The translations under genes and the position numbers were made by a program. A stretch of 5,870 nucleotides of DNA from Lawsonibacter sp. Lineage in GTDB: Bacteria; Bacillota; Clostridia; Oscillospirales; Oscillospiraceae. Numbering within the stretch: the first letter of the stretch is position 1; every line of letters starts with the position of its first letter. The DNA lies in contig JAAWLY010000137.1 of the NCBI GenBank assembly GCA_022798155.1, positions 1 to 5,870 on the forward strand, in the 5' to 3' direction. The notes below the pieces were generated by a model. It searched no databases. It worked only from the letters and a program-made list of their open reading frames with translations, and was not told where the DNA came from. Positions 5,079 through 5,870 of this stretch are shown here, one piece after another.

Positions 5079-5228
5079 TTACTCGGTCAGCTTGGTATGC
5101 CACTTTGAGTTTTTCGATATTCCTACATCAAAATATGAAACAGTCCACCTTTCCTCATCTATTTTGTTTTTCTCCAGCGCTACATAAGCACCAAATATTA
5201 CTCCCGAACAAGAATATAGGAAATCTGA
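5079..5228 (-). pseudogene. Unidentified 49-codon remnant upstream of the lyase fragment
   Basis: A frame open between two TAA codons (5229-5231 and 5079-5081 on the minus strand) encodes 49 residues, including GVIFGAYVALEKNKIDEERW and SYFDVGISKNSKW, without an ATG start. It is in the same frame as the lyase fragment, separated from it only by the TAA. The composition looks protein-like but I do not recognise the family, and it does not resemble the expected N-terminus of MalY/PatB. It is A/T-richer than the lyase fragment, so it may be a foreign gene tail joined here by deletion. Chance openness cannot be excluded. Confidence 0.25.
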
Positions 5229-5249
5229 TTATGTTGAAAGAAAGCGGAG

Positions 5250-5408
5250 ACCTTATACGCCGTCCATATTTCGCTGGCGCGATTCTGCCGCACTCCGGTT
5301 AATTCCTCAATTTCTTTCCCCGCTTTCCCCATCTTTTGAGGCGTACACCTGTCGGCGTACCTGCTTGAGTTCTCCCGTATGCAATTTTCGTAAATCTATG
5401 TACTCCAT
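5250..5408 (-). pseudogene. IS630-type transposase, N-terminal fragment with frameshift
   Basis: An ATG at 5406-5408 (minus strand) opens MEYIDLRKLHTGELKQVRRQV, which reads for 33 codons to a TGA at 5307-5309. In a neighbouring frame, starting near 5335, the protein continues as KMGKAGKEIEELTGVRQN and SEIWTAYK. Joined across a one-base shift, this matches the helix-turn-helix DNA-binding start of IS630/Tc1-mariner-like bacterial transposases. Similarity ends near 5250; the catalytic DDE domain is missing. The shift lies in an imperfect duplication with GGCGTAC at both 5340-5346 and 5354-5360. The fragment lies directly after the end of the truncated serine recombinase, on the same strand. No terminal inverted repeat is evident. 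Confidence 0.6.
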
Positions 5409-5413
5409 GCTCT

Positions 5414-5870
5414 CTATTTTACCACTTTCTTCATCATATTCCCAGATTGTTTTTCAGAAATAATAGCATAGGCGTTCTCTATCCGCACCCAGTCCGCCTC
5501 ATCCTTGGGGCGCTTCACCCGGACCTTGTGGTTGGGCGTCCCCTGCCGCCCCTGGATGAGTACCCCGGTGTAGACGATGTTGGAGAGTATCCGCTTGACG
5601 GTCACATACTCCCGCTCCTTTGTGCGGAAGGCCATCTCGAAGCGGACGCCCTGCATCCGTTTGTACTCCATCGGTGTGGGGATGCCGCTGGTGTTGAGCC
5701 TCCGGGCAATTTTCAGGATAGGGAAGCCGTCCTTATACGTCCCGAAGATCATGGACACGACCTCTGCGGCGTCATCGTCCACCAGCAGGCGGTTCTTATC
5801 CTGCGGGGCTTTCCGATACCCGAAGGGGACGAAGCTGCCCACATACTCGCCCTTCTTGCGCTTGACCTCC
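5414..5870 (-). pseudogene. Large serine recombinase, partial and C-terminally truncated
   Basis: Large serine recombinases integrate and excise phages and conjugative transposons. The visible part (entering from beyond the right edge, in frame through EVKRKKGEYVGSF) is the Recombinase DNA-binding domain: GSFVPFGYRKAPQDKNRL, DDDAAEVVSMIF, ILKIARRLNTSGIPTPMEYK, VKRILSNIVYTGVLIQGR and DWVRIENAYAIIS. The N-terminal catalytic resolvase domain should lie outside the window. The frame stops at 5414-5416 after EKQSGNMMKKVVK, where intact relatives continue into a zinc-ribbon and coiled-coil region of roughly 150-200 residues. The truncation abuts the IS630 fragment, so that insertion or a later deletion probably caused it. 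The domain call is secure; calling it a pseudogene rests on the missing C-terminus. Confidence 0.78.

Noticed and set aside
5340..5360. GGCGTAC repeated at 14-base spacing as a CRISPR-like or regulatory repeat
   Set aside because: There are only two short copies, inside the transposase fragment at its frameshift. A small imperfect duplication explains it.

Overview
The window looks like a chromosomal segment of a high-GC, low-GC-Gram-positive-lineage gut anaerobe (Clostridia, plausibly Oscillospiraceae such as the Flavonifractor/Lawsonibacter/Intestinimonas group). This is inferred from Shine-Dalgarno-rich starts, strong G/C third positions next to consensus sigma-A promoters, a NifS/IscS-type desulfurase with a NifU/IscU scaffold, and debris of a large serine recombinase. 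The species cannot be fixed from sequence alone.

Layout. 1-200: left edge, no convincing gene. 216-522: a complete cobalamin (B12) riboswitch with all hallmark boxes, followed by a UUCG-capped intrinsic terminator. 547-1362 (+): the gene it controls, a corrinoid/iron-type ABC substrate-binding lipoprotein, now a pseudogene. It has three frameshifts and one nonsense codon, has lost its N-terminal lobe, and may be a chimera with a CbiK-like leader. 1320-1455: a spacer bounded by an 11-bp perfect inverted repeat. 1458-3163 (+): a consensus promoter driving iscS-iscU. 3170-3199: a 13-bp hairpin shared by the convergent iscSU and iscR units. 3202-3633 (-): an Rrf2/IscR-type regulator with three clustered cysteines. 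3634-3783: a divergent promoter region. 3784-4716 (+): cysK. 4728-4748: a terminator. 4749-5870 (-): a graveyard made of a MalY/PatB C-S lyase with a large internal deletion, an unidentified 49-codon remnant, the N-terminal end of an IS630-type transposase with a frameshift, and a truncated serine recombinase running off the right edge.

How it works together. The intact core is a compact sulfur and Fe-S module. CysK makes cysteine, IscS removes its sulfur, IscU assembles the cluster, and the Rrf2 regulator probably senses cluster supply. All three promoters (iscS, iscR, cysK) carry a similar dyad, CC-N13-GG in A/T-rich flanks, at or just downstream of the -10. This suggests one regulator controls cysteine synthesis and cluster assembly together. 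The flanks are decaying: a B12-regulated uptake gene on the left, and a cysteine/cystathionine lyase plus mobile-element remains on the right. I see no wholly new multi-gene system. The most interesting signals are the shared operator-like dyad, the intact riboswitch in front of a dead gene, and the deletion chimeras on both sides of a well-preserved module.
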